Shown here one piece after another: positions 24,269-33,908 of a stretch of 40,681 nt of DNA (position 1 is the stretch's first letter; each line of letters opens with the position of its first letter). The DNA lies in the NCBI GenBank assembly GCA_029006755.1, contig JAQXGO010000109.1:1-40681 (forward strand). The letters run 5' to 3'. The notes under the pieces are model-generated. The model saw nothing but the letters and a program-made list of their open reading frames with translations, did not search any database and had not been told where the DNA came from. A program made the position numbers and the translations under genes. The stretch is from Clostridia bacterium (GTDB lineage Bacteria > Bacillota > Clostridia > UMGS1883 > UMGS1540).

Positions 24269-25205
24269 ATGCATCTCCTATTTGTGTTAGTATTTTATCT
24301 TTCCACTCTTCCGGCGTACCTGCAAGCGTCGCCCCCGCCGCCCTGGCATGACCGCCGCCACCCAATGCACCGCAAAGGGCTGCTGCATCTACGCTTTCCT
24401 CTGTTCGCATAGAAAGCTTTACCATATTGCCTTTACTACGCAAAGACACCGCTGTTTCTACACCGGCAATGCTGCGCAAAAGATTGGAAATTCCGTCTGC
24501 ATCTTGTTCGGTTGTACCGGTCGCGAAAAGCATGTCCTCCGTTACGATGCCGATTGCTGTCCTTCCCTCATGGGTAATAGTTGCCGAGCGGATAACTTCC
24601 GCCTCAAGCAGCATTTTCCCCATTTCTTTTTGTTCAAAAATGGCTCGGCATAACTGCGTATTATCTGCGCCCTTTTCCATCAGCATAGCTGCAAGAGTAT
24701 GTGTCTTTGCACTTGTATTCGAATACCGGAATCCGCCGGTATCCGAAAGCATCCCGGCAAGCATCCAATTTGCTGTTGCCTTCGTAATGGGCGCGCCATC
24801 TTGCAAAAAAAGCTCGGTCACAATTTCTGCTGCTGCAGATGCTGTCGGCAATACATAATTGATATCCCCGAAGAAAGTATTTGTAACATGATGGTCAATA
24901 TTGATGCGCACCTTGGCACCCATAAAAAGCGGCAGCCGATTGGAAAGACGACGTTCATCCCCACAATCTATTGCAATTGCAGTATGTACCGCAGGCAGTT
25001 CCTCTGTATATGCCGTAAAGCGACCGCCCAGAAATTGCAGCCGCCGTGGGATCTCTTCCTCAACGCATATATAATGCGGAATCTCGTAACGATCCAAAAA
25101 CGCCGACAGCGCAAGCGATGCACAAACCGCATCGCCATCAATACTGCCGTGTGGAATGATTACCGCATTTTTTGCTCTTTTTAATGTTTCTATCACCTGC
25201 TGCAT
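24252..25205 (-). CDS. nrnA: NrnA-type DHH/DHHA1 phosphoesterase (oligoribonuclease / pAp phosphatase)
   Basis: This 317-residue protein of the DHH family degrades short RNA oligomers and, in characterised relatives, pAp. Visible motifs are HGSIDGDAVCASLAL (the usual proline before DGDA is a serine or isoleucine here), AIDCGDERRL, the namesake INIDHHVTN, GMLSDTGGFRYSNT, and the DHHA1 glycine-rich GGGGHARAAG. The metal-binding Asp and His residues look complete. It is embedded between rbfA (3-base gap) and truB (overlap). Confidence 0.92.
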   Translation of the reverse strand: MQQVIETLKRAKNAVIIPHGSIDGDAVCASLALSAFLDRYEIPHYICVEEEIPRRLQFLGGRFTAYTEELPAVHTAIAIDCGDERRLSNRLPLFMGAKVRINIDHHVTNTFFGDINYVLPTASAAAEIVTELFLQDGAPITKATANWMLAGMLSDTGGFRYSNTSAKTHTLAAMLMEKGADNTQLCRAIFEQKEMGKMLLEAEVIRSATITHEGRTAIGIVTEDMLFATGTTEQDADGISNLLRSIAGVETAVSLRSKGNMVKLSMRTEESVDAAALCGALGGGGHARAAGATLAGTPEEWKDKILTQIGDAYGRHS

Positions 25206-25208
25206 AGG

Positions 25209-25562
25209 TTATTCCTCATTTTTCTGCATCACATCATGGATCAACCGGTTCATGTGCGCACCGTAAGCAATAGAACGATCGGCCTTAAAGATCAATTCCG
25301 GCGTCGTTCGAAGCTGTAGTTTAGCACCGATTTCCCGTCTAATAAAGCCACTGGCAGCCTTCAGTGCCGAAAGCGTACTCTTTTCCTCTTCTTCGCTGCC
25401 CAGCACACTTACATGTACCTTAGCATAGCGAAGATCACGCGTAGCCTCCACAGCCACAATGCTGACCATGCCTGCCATGCGCGGATCTTTCAGGTTGCGA
25501 ACAATGCTGCCTAATTCCCGCTTGATTTCTTCATTGATACGATCCTGTCTAAATCCTGCCAT
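25209..25562 (-). CDS. rbfA: Ribosome-binding factor A
   Basis: This 117-residue KH-like protein helps mature the 30S subunit at the 16S 5' end. It has the N-terminal RINEEIKRELGSIVRNLKDP, then AKVHVSVLGSEEE and the C-terminal TPELIFKADRSIAYG. Length matches Firmicute RbfA. It follows infB by 15 bases with AAAGGGAG as ribosome binding site. Confidence 0.95.
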   Translation of the reverse strand: MAGFRQDRINEEIKRELGSIVRNLKDPRMAGMVSIVAVEATRDLRYAKVHVSVLGSEEEEKSTLSALKAASGFIRREIGAKLQLRTTPELIFKADRSIAYGAHMNRLIHDVMQKNEE

Positions 25563-25577
25563 TTCATAGCTCCCTTT

Positions 25578-27842
25578 CTATCGGGCGACTTCCTCCATGA
25601 CAGAGCACTCAACAATATCGCCCTCTTTAATATCATTAAACTTTTCAAAACTCATCCCGCACTCATAGCCGGCAGCAACTTCCTTCACATCATCCTTAAA
25701 GCGGCGCAGTGTTGCCAAATCTCCTTCATGGATAACAATGCCGTCGCGGACAATACGAACTTGTGAACCGCGCTGAATTTTACCATCCTGAACATAACAG
25801 CCTGCAATTGTACCAATGCCGCTCACCTTGAATGTCTGTCGGATTTCTGCATGGCCTATGGTGACTTCTTTATATTCAGGTGCGAGCATTCCCTTCATAG
25901 CCGCTTCAATTTCCTCAATAGCCTGATAAATTACGCGGTAAAGCCGCATATCCACCTTATGCATTGCCGCAGCCGCTCTTGCGCCGAAGTCAGGTCGAAC
26001 ATTGAAGCCTACAATAATGGCGTTGGAAGCCGTGGCGAGCATAACATCGGATTCTGTGATAGCGCCTACTGCACCATGGATCACTCTTACACGCACTTCG
26101 TCATTGGAAATCTTTTCTAAGGACTGGGTAACCGCTTCCACAGAACCGCGAACGTCAGCCTTCACAATGATGTTCAGGTCTTGCACTTGTCCTTCCTTGA
26201 TCTGACTGAATAAATCCTCTAAGGATACGACATTCGTAGCCTTTCTTTGCTCTTCCTGCAACTTCTGCCGCCGTGCCTGGACAACATTTCTTGCCATCTT
26301 CTCATCGCTGACAGCATAGAACAAGTCGCCGCCTTCGCAGACATCGTTCAGCCCTGTAATTTCAACCGGTGTCGAAGGTCCTGCAACCTTCAGCCGTTTG
26401 CCCTTATCATCGACCATAGCACGAATATGTCCCATTGCTGTGCCGGCTACAATGGTATCGCCTGCATGCAGTGTGCCGTTTTGTACCAAAATTGTCGCAA
26501 CAGGTCCTCTGCCCTTATCAAGTCTTGCCTCAATGACTGTTCCGCGTGCGAGTCTATCCGGATTGGCGCGAAGCTCCTTCATATCTGCAACCAAGAGTAC
26601 CATTTCCAAAAGTGTATCAATATTTTCATGTTTTTTTGCGGAAATCGGCACACAAATCGTATCGCCGCCCCATTCTTCCGGTACAAGGCCGTACTCTGTA
26701 AGTTCCTGTAAAACACGATCGGGATTTGCATTCTCTTTATCAATTTTATTGACTGCAATGATAATGCTGACACCGGCCGCCTTCGCGTGGTCAAGCGCCT
26801 CAATTGTCTGCGGCATTATGCCATCGTCTGCTGCAACAACAATAATCGCAACGTCCGTTACCTGTGCGCCGCGTGCACGCATAGCCGTAAAAGCCTCATG
26901 TCCGGGTGTATCTAAGAAGGTAATTCTTCTATCATTGATATTTACGCTATATGCACCGATATGTTGGGTAATGCCGCCGGCCTCTGTTGCAATCACGTTG
27001 GCAGAACGGATTGCATCCAAAAGGGACGTTTTACCATGATCAACGTGACCCATAACCACTACAATCGGATCACGCGGCTTTAAAGAAGCCTCATCATCTT
27101 CATCCTCCCCAAAAAGACGATCCTCATCCGTAACAATAATTTCCTTTTCGACAACTGCATTCATGTCCTCCCCAATCAGAACCGCTGTATCAAAATCAAT
27201 ACACTGGCTGATAGAGGCCATAACGCCAAGCTGCATGAGGCGTTTAATCACCTCCGTGGGGCTTTCTCCCAGCTTTGCAGCAAAATCGCCGACGGAAATT
27301 TCATCCCCAATTGCAACATGCACCGGCTCTTTCTTCTTTTCTTTTGCGCGGGGCGGCTCTGCTTCCTGCACCGGCGGCTTTGCACGTTTCGCACCTTTTT
27401 TAATCTTTTGCTTTGCGGCAGGTGCAGCTTCCTTGATTTCTTCCGCAACCATTTCTTCTATTTTTTCAAGCTTATCAATTTTTTCCAAGTCCACAACCGA
27501 GGAACGTGTGTCCACATAGCGGCTTTTCTTAGCCTCTGTTTTCTGTTGCACAGGTGCTTCCTCTACAACAGATTCGGAAGCTTCCGGTACCTTTTTCGGT
27601 TCTTTTTCCGATACGGCCGGCTGTGTCTTTGTTAAGAATTCCGTAATGTCAGAACCGTCATCATACTTCTTTGTGAAGTAATCAAAGATAACATCCATAT
27701 CTGCTGCAGTTAATGTGCTCATATGATTTTTGACGCCCATATCATACTGCGCTAAGACCTGAATGACATCCTTATTGACCAAATCCAAATCCCTTGCGAT
27801 TGAATGTATCCTTGGTTTATTTTGCTTCGTTGTTTTCGCCAA
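25578..27842 (-). CDS. infB: Translation initiation factor IF-2
   Basis: This GTPase of about 754 residues places initiator tRNA on the 30S subunit. It has an N-terminal IF2N domain, a charged Lys/Glu/Pro-rich linker (about 80-185), a second IF2N-like segment, then the G domain with [23 protein letters not shown] and AVNKIDKEN, and domains II-IV. It is the short Firmicute form. A TTG at 27842 five bases after GGGGGTGG is the best start; an ATG at 27857 has no ribosome binding site. Either way it overlaps the end of ylxQ by 26-41 bases. Confidence 0.96.
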   Translation of the reverse strand: MAKTTKQNKPRIHSIARDLDLVNKDVIQVLAQYDMGVKNHMSTLTAADMDVIFDYFTKKYDDGSDITEFLTKTQPAVSEKEPKKVPEASESVVEEAPVQQKTEAKKSRYVDTRSSVVDLEKIDKLEKIEEMVAEEIKEAAPAAKQKIKKGAKRAKPPVQEAEPPRAKEKKKEPVHVAIGDEISVGDFAAKLGESPTEVIKRLMQLGVMASISQCIDFDTAVLIGEDMNAVVEKEIIVTDEDRLFGEDEDDEASLKPRDPIVVVMGHVDHGKTSLLDAIRSANVIATEAGGITQHIGAYSVNINDRRITFLDTPGHEAFTAMRARGAQVTDVAIIVVAADDGIMPQTIEALDHAKAAGVSIIIAVNKIDKENANPDRVLQELTEYGLVPEEWGGDTICVPISAKKHENIDTLLEMVLLVADMKELRANPDRLARGTVIEARLDKGRGPVATILVQNGTLHAGDTIVAGTAMGHIRAMVDDKGKRLKVAGPSTPVEITGLNDVCEGGDLFYAVSDEKMARNVVQARRQKLQEEQRKATNVVSLEDLFSQIKEGQVQDLNIIVKADVRGSVEAVTQSLEKISNDEVRVRVIHGAVGAITESDVMLATASNAIIVGFNVRPDFGARAAAAMHKVDMRLYRVIYQAIEEIEAAMKGMLAPEYKEVTIGHAEIRQTFKVSGIGTIAGCYVQDGKIQRGSQVRIVRDGIVIHEGDLATLRRFKDDVKEVAAGYECGMSFEKFNDIKEGDIVECSVMEEVAR

Positions 27843-28146
27843 TCGTGCCACCCCCATAAATTTTCAAAATTGCTTCCGCAAGCCCTTTATCCCGAATCCC
27901 TAAAACGGCCACCCGGTTTTTCCCGGTTGTACGTGATAAGGCTTCCACTGTTCCGTAAGCAATCCATTTGCCGTTAAAGCTTGCGCTTTTATCTCGAATC
28001 AGCTTCTTGGTACGTTCGGAAGCATCCTCCGCGATAATAATTAACGGCAACCTGCCTGTGCGCAAAAGCATTACAGCCTGTTCACTGCCAAAGACCACTT
28101 TGCCGGCCTTAACGGAAAGTCCTATCATGCCATCCATTTTATGCAT
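27817..28146 (-). CDS. ylxQ: L7Ae/YlxQ-family RNA-binding protein
   Basis: This 109-residue protein is related to ribosomal L7Ae/L30e. It has [20 protein letters not shown], then [18 protein letters not shown], the fold's conserved strands. It probably binds kink-turn RNA, but the cellular role is not well defined. AGGAG precedes the ATG. It overlaps ylxR by eight bases and infB at the other end, in the standard nusA-ylxR-ylxQ-infB order. Confidence 0.9.
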   Translation of the reverse strand: MHKMDGMIGLSVKAGKVVFGSEQAVMLLRTGRLPLIIIAEDASERTKKLIRDKSASFNGKWIAYGTVEALSRTTGKNRVAVLGIRDKGLAEAILKIYGGGTIGENNEAK

Positions 28147-28399
28147 GTATTTCTCCTATTTGTTCGTATATTTCGTTTTCTATTTTCATGCGAAGCGCTC
28201 GCTCCAGCCGCCGTTCCTGCTTTGCCTTTTTCACACAGGCCGCAGCACGGCAAATATAGGCTCCGCGTCCTGCCATACGGCCGGTTTCATCCATAACTAC
28301 CGTGCCGTCTATACTGCGTACAACGCGTACCAGCTCATTTTTCGGCTTTGCCACCTTGCAGGCAACACACATACGCACGCCCGCCGGACGATTAGCCAA
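28139..28399 (-). CDS. ylxR: YlxR-family (DUF448) nucleic-acid-binding protein
   Basis: This protein of about 86 residues shows the YlxR signature: the N-terminal [20 protein letters not shown], then [16 protein letters not shown] near the middle. Family knowledge suggests RNA binding and possible transcription regulation. The likely start is TTG at 28399 behind GGGGAGG, overlapping the nusA stop by eight bases; a GTG at 28429 is inside nusA without a ribosome binding site. Confidence 0.9.
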   Translation of the reverse strand: MANRPAGVRMCVACKVAKPKNELVRVVRSIDGTVVMDETGRMAGRGAYICRAAACVKKAKQERRLERALRMKIENEIYEQIGEIHA

Positions 28400-29441
28400 G
28401 CTGGAACACCTCCCCAACTTCTTTATCACTCTTAATATCTATCTTCCAACCGGTCAGCTTGGCAGCAAGCCTTGCATTCTGCCCTTCTTTACCTATTGCA
28501 AGGGAAAGCTGAAATTCCGGCACAATGACCTCAGCTGCATTATTCTCTTCATCCAGTGTAACACGCAAAACCCTTGCCGGGCTAATGCTTTCGGTAATAA
28601 ACACTGCAGGATCTTCATTATATTTTACAACGTCCACCTTTTCTTCGCCAAGGCCCCGTAAAACAGCGGAAACACGCGCGCCCTTCTGCCCAACGCATGC
28701 ACCAACTGCATCCACATTGGGGTTTTTCGATACAACTGCAATTTTCGAGCGAGAGCCTGCTTCTCTTGCAATGCTCTTTATTTCTACTGTCCCGTTCGCA
28801 ATTTCCGGTACTTCCCTTTCAAAAAGTCGACGCACCAAACCGGGATGTGTGCGGGAAACCGTAATCTGCAATCCTTTGGTTGTATTGCGTACTTCTGTTA
28901 CATATACAGGCAACTTCTGCCCGGGTTTATATACCTCGCCCGGTGCCTGTTCATGCTGCGGCATCAGTGTTTCTGTTGAACCAATCTCTACCAAAACACC
29001 GCGTTTTTCAATCTTTTGCACTGTCCCTACAATCACGTCATTTTCCTTTTCGTGATATTCCGAGTACATACGGCCACGTTCCGCCTCGCGGATATGCTGT
29101 ACCAGCATTTGCTTTGCATTCTGTGCAGCAATACGGCCAAAGTTTTTCGGTGTAGTTTCAATGACAACAACATCTCCTACTTGATACTTCGGATCGATCA
29201 GCTTTGCTTGCTCCAGTGTAATTTCCGTAGCCGAGTCCTCCACGTCCTCCACAACCGTCTTTTTGGTGTGCACAAGAATGCCGCCCTCCGCGTCAATATC
29301 CACCGTTACATCTTCTCCGGCATCATAGTACTTGCGGTATGCGCCGGCCAAGGAAGAACGCAAGGTTTCCAAAAGCTCCTCTTTATTGATCTTCTTTTCT
29401 TTTTCCAAAAGCTCTAATGCCAACATCAGTTCACTTGCCAT
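28392..29441 (-). CDS. nusA: Transcription termination/antitermination factor NusA
   Basis: This 349-residue protein binds RNA polymerase and RNA and modulates pausing. Domains: N-terminal domain with [20 protein letters not shown], an S1 domain near [16 protein letters not shown], and two KH domains ([20 protein letters not shown] and [20 protein letters not shown]). There is no C-terminal acidic repeat region, as in other Gram-positives. The ATG at 29441 follows GGAAAGGA; an upstream in-frame TTG touches that site. It lies five bases after rimP. Confidence 0.96.
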   Translation of the reverse strand: MASELMLALELLEKEKKINKEELLETLRSSLAGAYRKYYDAGEDVTVDIDAEGGILVHTKKTVVEDVEDSATEITLEQAKLIDPKYQVGDVVVIETTPKNFGRIAAQNAKQMLVQHIREAERGRMYSEYHEKENDVIVGTVQKIEKRGVLVEIGSTETLMPQHEQAPGEVYKPGQKLPVYVTEVRNTTKGLQITVSRTHPGLVRRLFEREVPEIANGTVEIKSIAREAGSRSKIAVVSKNPNVDAVGACVGQKGARVSAVLRGLGEEKVDVVKYNEDPAVFITESISPARVLRVTLDEENNAAEVIVPEFQLSLAIGKEGQNARLAAKLTGWKIDIKSDKEVGEVFQLG

Positions 29442-29446
29442 TTTTT

Positions 29447-29920
29447 TCAATCCTTTCCACTAGTACCGCTGAACACTGTGCGCACCTGTGCAATTTGCCC
29501 ATTTGCAAGCTTCAGCTCTTGATCTTCTTCCGTTTCTATGATAATTCCGTCTTCGCCGTAGTGCCGCAGGGTACCCTGTAAGCTTTTTTTGCCATCAAGC
29601 GGTGCATAAAGGCGTACCTCCACCCATTCTCCAATCGCCGTTTCAAAGTGCCATGGCCGCTTTAGAATCCTCTCCAGCCCGGGCGATGAAACCTCAAGGC
29701 AATATGCGTCCTGAATAGGATCCTCTTGATCCAATACATCGCTTAGGGCGCGACTGACCGTTTCGCAATCATCCAGCGTAACGCCGGTCTCTCCATACAG
29801 AAACACCCGCAGAAACCAATCCGGCCCTTCCTTTTTGTATTCCACATCGTAGATCCGCAAACCCGCGGCTGCCGCAATAGGTGCAGCAAGGTCTTCTACA
29901 GTTTTTTCAATTTTGGACAT
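29447..29920 (-). CDS. rimP: Ribosome maturation factor RimP
   Basis: This 157-residue protein is needed for 30S subunit maturation. It has the family core GPDWFLRVFLYGETGVTLDD, then SRALSDVLD and YCLEVSSPGLERILKRPWHF. The ATG at 29920 follows GGAGG; longer in-frame codons lack a site. It is the first gene of the rimP-nusA-ylxR-ylxQ-infB-rbfA-nrnA-truB-ribF-asnS unit. Confidence 0.95.
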   Translation of the reverse strand: MSKIEKTVEDLAAPIAAAAGLRIYDVEYKKEGPDWFLRVFLYGETGVTLDDCETVSRALSDVLDQEDPIQDAYCLEVSSPGLERILKRPWHFETAIGEWVEVRLYAPLDGKKSLQGTLRHYGEDGIIIETEEDQELKLANGQIAQVRTVFSGTSGKD

Positions 29921-29950
29921 TGTATGCCTCCAAAGCATTAAAACTAAACT

Positions 29951-29979
29951 GTAAGGGCGGCAAAAACTGCCGCCCTTAC
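29951..29979 (-). promoter_or_regulatory. Perfect 12-bp hairpin in the rimP operon leader
   Basis: GTAAGGGCGGCA and TGCCGCCCTTAC flank a five-base loop, directly after the rimP promoter and about 30 bases before the rimP start codon. It lacks a proper T run on either strand, so it is not a clear terminator. Because NusA acts on hairpins, an autoregulatory role at this leader is conceivable but unproven. Confidence 0.5.
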
Positions 29980-29991
29980 TTACTATTTTGT

Positions 29992-30020
29992 ATTATATCA
30001 TATATTTCCTTAAAATGCAA
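29992..30020 (-). promoter_or_regulatory. Sigma-A promoter of the rimP-nusA-infB operon
   Basis: TTGCAT, a 17-base spacer and TATAAT on the minus strand, with TGA before the -10. It matches the promoter at 38783-38811 at 23 of 29 positions. The rest of the gene-free stretch 29921-30228 holds the leader hairpin (29951-29979) and the HU terminator candidate (30099-30141). Confidence 0.82.
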
Positions 30021-30098
30021 GCTTTTTTTAAAAAATATATATTCTATCATAGCTTTGCAAAAATCAAAATGAAATACCTCATCATGTAAACCCAGAAA

Positions 30099-30141
30099 GG
30101 ACGAAACAAGCTTCTTTCAATTTGTACCGCTTATTTCGTCC
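30099..30141 (-). terminator. Candidate terminator downstream of the HU gene
   Basis: GGACGAAACAAGC (30099-30111) pairs with GCTTATTTCGTCC (30129-30141) with one mismatch and a 17-base loop. On the minus strand it is followed by TTTCTGGGTTT, a weak T run. It lies between the HU stop and the rimP promoter. Confidence 0.5.
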
Positions 30142-30228
30142 CAACAAAATCCACTCAGAATGAATGGTGCACGGCTTTCTCCATACGCCGTACTTCTGCC
30201 TTCTGTTTATTATGTCTTTTAACAAATA

Positions 30229-30501
30229 CTAATTAATTGCATCGCGCAGAACCTTCCCGGGCTTGAAGGCCGGTGCCTTTGAAGCGGAAATAGCAATTCT
30301 TTGCTTCGTCTGCGGATTCACGCCTTCCCTCGCGGCTCTTGTTCTGGTTTCAAAAGTGCCAAAGCCAATCAGCTGCACTTTATCGCCTTTTGCAAGTGCT
30401 TCCGTAACACATGCGGAAAATGCATTCACAAAACTCTCTGCATCTTTTTTGGACAGACCTGCTTCTGTCGCAATCGCCGATATGAATTCACCTTTGTTCA
30501 T
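30229..30501 (-). CDS. hup: HU-family DNA-binding protein
   Basis: This 90-residue histone-like protein bends and compacts DNA as a dimer. It starts MNKGEFISAIATEAGLSKKD and has the family signature GFGTFETRTRAAREGVNPQT and the basic beta-arm. Length is exactly typical. The ATG follows TTGGAGG; upstream in-frame codons have no site. It lies 90 bases after mazG; that gap is AT-rich with no convincing promoter, so it may have its own weak promoter or be read from upstream. Confidence 0.95.
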   Translation of the reverse strand: MNKGEFISAIATEAGLSKKDAESFVNAFSACVTEALAKGDKVQLIGFGTFETRTRAAREGVNPQTKQRIAISASKAPAFKPGKVLRDAIN

Positions 30502-30591
30502 TGAATATACCTCCAACCTGAAAAAGTATTTGTATTGTTTACACAACACTATTTAGTTATATTCCACATTTGTTAAAAAAAACCTTTTTTT

Positions 30592-31368
30592 TTATTTTTT
30601 ATGCGAATTTTTCAGCGTATCCCACAAAACTTCCATATCGTCTATGTGCATTTTATCTAATTTTTTCCCGTTTTTTGTTGCATATTCTTCCATTTTTTTG
30701 AATCGGTGCAGAAACTTATCTGTAGCAGCAGTCAAAGCCTCCTCCGGTTCAATACCGCAAAGCCGTGCGGTATTGACGGCAGCAAAAAGCAGATCCCCAA
30801 TTTCTTCCTTTATATTGGTATTCTCCGCCAGGGCTGTTTCGAGTTCGGCTGTCTCTTCCCTGACCTTTTCCAATGCATCCTCGGGGCATGTCCAATCAAA
30901 TCCCACGCCGGATGCTTTGCCCTGTACCTTTTCCGCACGCATGAGCGCAGGCAAATACCGCGAAACGGATGCCATGCTTTCTGCCACGGAATGTAGCTTC
31001 TTTTCTTCCTTTTTTATCTCTTCCCAATTCGAGAGCACCTCTGCACTGGTATTTGCCACTGCATCTGCAAACACATGTGGATGGCGGCGGATCATTTTCG
31101 TGCAGACAGCATCTGTCACATCATCTATCGTGAACGCGCCGTCCTCCGTACCAATCTGCGCATGAAACACAATTTGCATTAAAAGATCCCCAAGCTCGTC
31201 GGCCATTGTCATGCCATCGCCGCTGTCAATGGCCTCTATGGCTTCATAGGCCTCCTCAATGAGATTCCGACGCAGGCTTGCATGTGTCTGTTCCGCATCC
31301 CATGGGCATCCACCCTTCCCACGCAGCTTTGCAATGATATCTACAAGATCGGAAAATGTATATTTCAT
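30592..31368 (-). CDS. mazG: Nucleoside triphosphate pyrophosphohydrolase MazG
   Basis: This 258-residue enzyme cleaves nucleoside triphosphates to monophosphates and pyrophosphate. It has the N-terminal LRGKGGCPWDAEQTHASLRR, the metal-binding EEAYEAIEAI and ADELGDLLMQIVFHA, and a second MazG-like half with EEIGDLLFAAVNTARL. Length fits the two-domain form. The ATG follows TGGAG. It lies 18 bases after the flippase gene. Confidence 0.93.
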   Translation of the reverse strand: MKYTFSDLVDIIAKLRGKGGCPWDAEQTHASLRRNLIEEAYEAIEAIDSGDGMTMADELGDLLMQIVFHAQIGTEDGAFTIDDVTDAVCTKMIRRHPHVFADAVANTSAEVLSNWEEIKKEEKKLHSVAESMASVSRYLPALMRAEKVQGKASGVGFDWTCPEDALEKVREETAELETALAENTNIKEEIGDLLFAAVNTARLCGIEPEEALTAATDKFLHRFKKMEEYATKNGKKLDKMHIDDMEVLWDTLKNSHKK

Positions 31369-31386
31369 AATTGACTCCATTTCGTT

Positions 31387-32976
31387 TTACTTCAATAACT
31401 TAAATTTTGTGAGCACCGTCGCAAGCTTTTCACCCATAGGCAAAAGCAGAACATCCTCCTTCTGCACGGCACGCAGTGTAAACAGCATGATCATATACAC
31501 CACCACCCCCGCAGCAATAGGCGGAATCAGATTTACAATACGGCCTAAAGGTGCACAGAATCGATAGGCAAGAAGCACTGCCCCACCCATCACAAAGGTC
31601 GCCAATACAGGTTTTATTAACATATCTGACAAGCTGTACTTTACCTGCAAAACTTTACGAATTGCGATTAAATTTAAAATCATAATTATGGCGTTGCATA
31701 CTATCGTACCAATCGGTGCGCCATTTATATATATGGCAGGATTAGAAACCAGCACGTAATTGATAATCACCTTTGCAATGCCTCCAATAGCCATATGTAA
31801 AACCGGTTTATAGACATGGCCGACAGCTTGCAAAATTGCATTTGTTACCTGCACAAGGGAAACAAACAGAATGGCCCAACCCAGAATCGTCAGCATCGTA
31901 CCTGCATTACCGTTGTTATAAATGCCCAACAAAATCGGTCTTGCCAAAAGTGATACCCCTGCTGCACAGGGAAGAGAAAACAGCGTTGTTATCCGTATTG
32001 CGGATTGCACGCTGCGGCGCGCCCCTTTCAAGTTTCCACTCACAAAAGCCGAAGCCACGGCCGGCACAAGGCTAATGCTGATGGCCACAAGCAAGGTGGG
32101 CGGCATATTAAAAATTGGAATGGCGTAGCCGGAGTAGGATCCCCAAAGACGTACCGCTTCCTCCTGTGAAAAGCCGGCAGAGATTAAATTGTGCTTTATC
32201 ATCGCCATGTCGATTACATTTGTCATGCTAAAGACAGAGGCGCCAATTGTAATTGGAATTGCAATGCTGACAATCTTTTTAAAAAGTGCACCATAGGACT
32301 GCACATGTCCCTCCACCCGTACAGAAGGGAACAGATTTTTCTTTTTAACCAAGAAAATTAGCACTAAGGACAAAGCGCCAAGAAGGGCACCGCCGCTCAC
32401 ACCGGCAACCGCGCCGGCAGATGCATTGGGAAGGCCGAATGGCAACAGCAAATAGGCCAACATGTACCCAATCCCAAGCTTGCCCAAGGCTTCTATCACT
32501 TCGGAAATCGCGGTAGGCGTCATATCCTGCCGTCCTTGGAAAAAACCGCGGAAGGCAGACATAATGGAGACAAAGAGCAGGGCAGGCGCAATTGCACGAA
32601 TGCCGTTTGCAGCCAGAGGATTGCCGATAAGCTTAGAAAACGCATCTGCTCCAATAAACAAAATGGCCGTGCCGATTGCACCTAAGCTAATGAGTGTGAA
32701 TAAGCTGACACGCAGAATTCGCCGCGTTTCCGTGGTATTGCCAAGCGCCGTACTTTCGGAAACCATTTTTGAAATGGCAACCGGCAGCCCCGCTGTCGCT
32801 AAAATAAACATCCAGGTATACATCGAATACGCGTCGGAAAAGTGGCCCATGCCTTCTTCGCCAATCAGATATGTAAGCGGCACCTTGAAAGCAAGACCAA
32901 TCAATTTGACCAAAAGATTCGCCGCCATCAAAATTGCAGCACCACTAATAAAGGACGTTGTTTTCTTTTCTTGCAT
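31387..32976 (-). CDS. SpoVB/MurJ-like oligosaccharide flippase (MOP superfamily)
   Basis: This 529-residue integral membrane protein has about 14 predicted spans, including ISGAAILMAANLLVKLIGLA at the N-terminus and LPVAISKMVSES, typical of the SpoVB branch of lipid-linked oligosaccharide flippases. Relatives move peptidoglycan or polysaccharide precursors across the membrane, and in spore-formers SpoVB acts in spore cortex formation. I cannot separate a sporulation role from a general one by eye. AAGGAG precedes the ATG. It lies 15 bases after recO. Confidence 0.85.
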   Translation of the reverse strand: MQEKKTTSFISGAAILMAANLLVKLIGLAFKVPLTYLIGEEGMGHFSDAYSMYTWMFILATAGLPVAISKMVSESTALGNTTETRRILRVSLFTLISLGAIGTAILFIGADAFSKLIGNPLAANGIRAIAPALLFVSIMSAFRGFFQGRQDMTPTAISEVIEALGKLGIGYMLAYLLLPFGLPNASAGAVAGVSGGALLGALSLVLIFLVKKKNLFPSVRVEGHVQSYGALFKKIVSIAIPITIGASVFSMTNVIDMAMIKHNLISAGFSQEEAVRLWGSYSGYAIPIFNMPPTLLVAISISLVPAVASAFVSGNLKGARRSVQSAIRITTLFSLPCAAGVSLLARPILLGIYNNGNAGTMLTILGWAILFVSLVQVTNAILQAVGHVYKPVLHMAIGGIAKVIINYVLVSNPAIYINGAPIGTIVCNAIIMILNLIAIRKVLQVKYSLSDMLIKPVLATFVMGGAVLLAYRFCAPLGRIVNLIPPIAAGVVVYMIMLFTLRAVQKEDVLLLPMGEKLATVLTKFKLLK

Positions 32977-32991
32977 ACAGTTAACTCCTTA

Positions 32992-33759
32992 TTATTTTTT
33001 CGGTGCAACAGCACCGGCATGCCCATTCTTATTCACTATATTCCGTATTCGGTTTAAGTATTCAAGGCTTTTGGGCTCAGTTTCAATATGATACCGAACA
33101 AACTCCTCCGCAAGCGGTGCGAGAATAGGTACTTGCCTTTCTCCTTTAAACTCCAGCGCGGCCCGAAGGCCGCCTTCCACATAGCCTTGCAGCACGGCTA
33201 AATCCGCCCGGGAAAGTGGGGTGCCGCCGCAGGCAGCACAAAGCGTACCCCCATCCGCAACAGAGAAGGCAACGATTTCCTTACTGCCGCAACGAATACA
33301 GTTTTTTGTATGCGGCCGCAGGCCAATTAGTGACAAGAGCCGCAACTCATACAGCATTTTTAAGTCAGCAGGATCTTTTTTTCCTTTTTCTAAATAATGC
33401 AGACAATTCAAAAGAAGGCGAAGAGGTGCATCTGCCTCCATGCCCTCTTTGATTACAATACCGGCAAGCTCTGCAAAATAAATTGCATAAGAAAGCCGCT
33501 CCACATCCTCCCGCAAATAATAATAGCTATGCAAAAGCGTGCATCCCGTCAGGGTATACATACCGGGGCGGGGTAAAAGAACAAGTTCACTATAACAAAA
33601 AAGTCCGGCACCGGCATGCATTGGATTTTTATGGCTGCGCACGCCGCGTGCCCAAACATGAATTTTGCCAAGGTCAGGTGTTAATACCGTCAATACCTGA
33701 CTGCTGTTTTTGCTGTCCGCAGTTCGGAGGATAAGTCCATTGGTTTTCAGCGGGTTCAT
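32992..33759 (-). CDS. recO: DNA repair protein RecO
   Basis: This 255-residue protein of the RecFOR recombination mediator pathway has an N-terminal OB fold (GLILRTADSKNSSQVLTVLT) and a C-terminal helical domain with a zinc site CIRCG...CAACGG. Length is typical. GCGGAGG precedes the ATG, and that site lies within the end of the small yqzL-like gene. It is followed by the flippase gene. Confidence 0.93.
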   Translation of the reverse strand: MNPLKTNGLILRTADSKNSSQVLTVLTPDLGKIHVWARGVRSHKNPMHAGAGLFCYSELVLLPRPGMYTLTGCTLLHSYYYLREDVERLSYAIYFAELAGIVIKEGMEADAPLRLLLNCLHYLEKGKKDPADLKMLYELRLLSLIGLRPHTKNCIRCGSKEIVAFSVADGGTLCAACGGTPLSRADLAVLQGYVEGGLRAALEFKGERQVPILAPLAEEFVRYHIETEPKSLEYLNRIRNIVNKNGHAGAVAPKK

Positions 33760-33841
33760 GTGAAACCTCCGCTCTTTTAAATTTGATATATAAATCCGGA
33801 TTTCCGGTTTGATAAAACATATCCCAATACGTATCTTTCAT
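33674..33841 (-). CDS. yqzL: YqzL-like small protein
   Basis: This 55-residue product, MKDTYWDMFYQTGNPDLYIKF..., matches the YqzL pattern (Trp-x-x-Phe-x-x-Thr-Gly-Asn-x-Asp-x-Tyr), and it lies between era and recO as in Bacillus. Function is unknown. AAAGGA lies about ten bases before the ATG. Its last 86 bases overlap recO in another frame, and the C-terminal tail (QQKQQSGIDGINT) may be only a read-through of that overlap. Confidence 0.7.
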   Translation of the reverse strand: MKDTYWDMFYQTGNPDLYIKFKRAEVSHEPAENQWTYPPNCGQQKQQSGIDGINT

Positions 33842-33908
33842 TTTTTCACCATTCCTTTCTCTTTTAGTGTGCACGAAAAGAAAAAGAATATGGTTGGGAA
33901 AATTTAGA

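Noticed and set aside
26398-27039. 213-codon plus-strand open frame opposite infB
   Set aside because: It is a shadow of the IF-2 coding sequence, with no start signal and a Ser/Ala/Ile-rich random-looking product.
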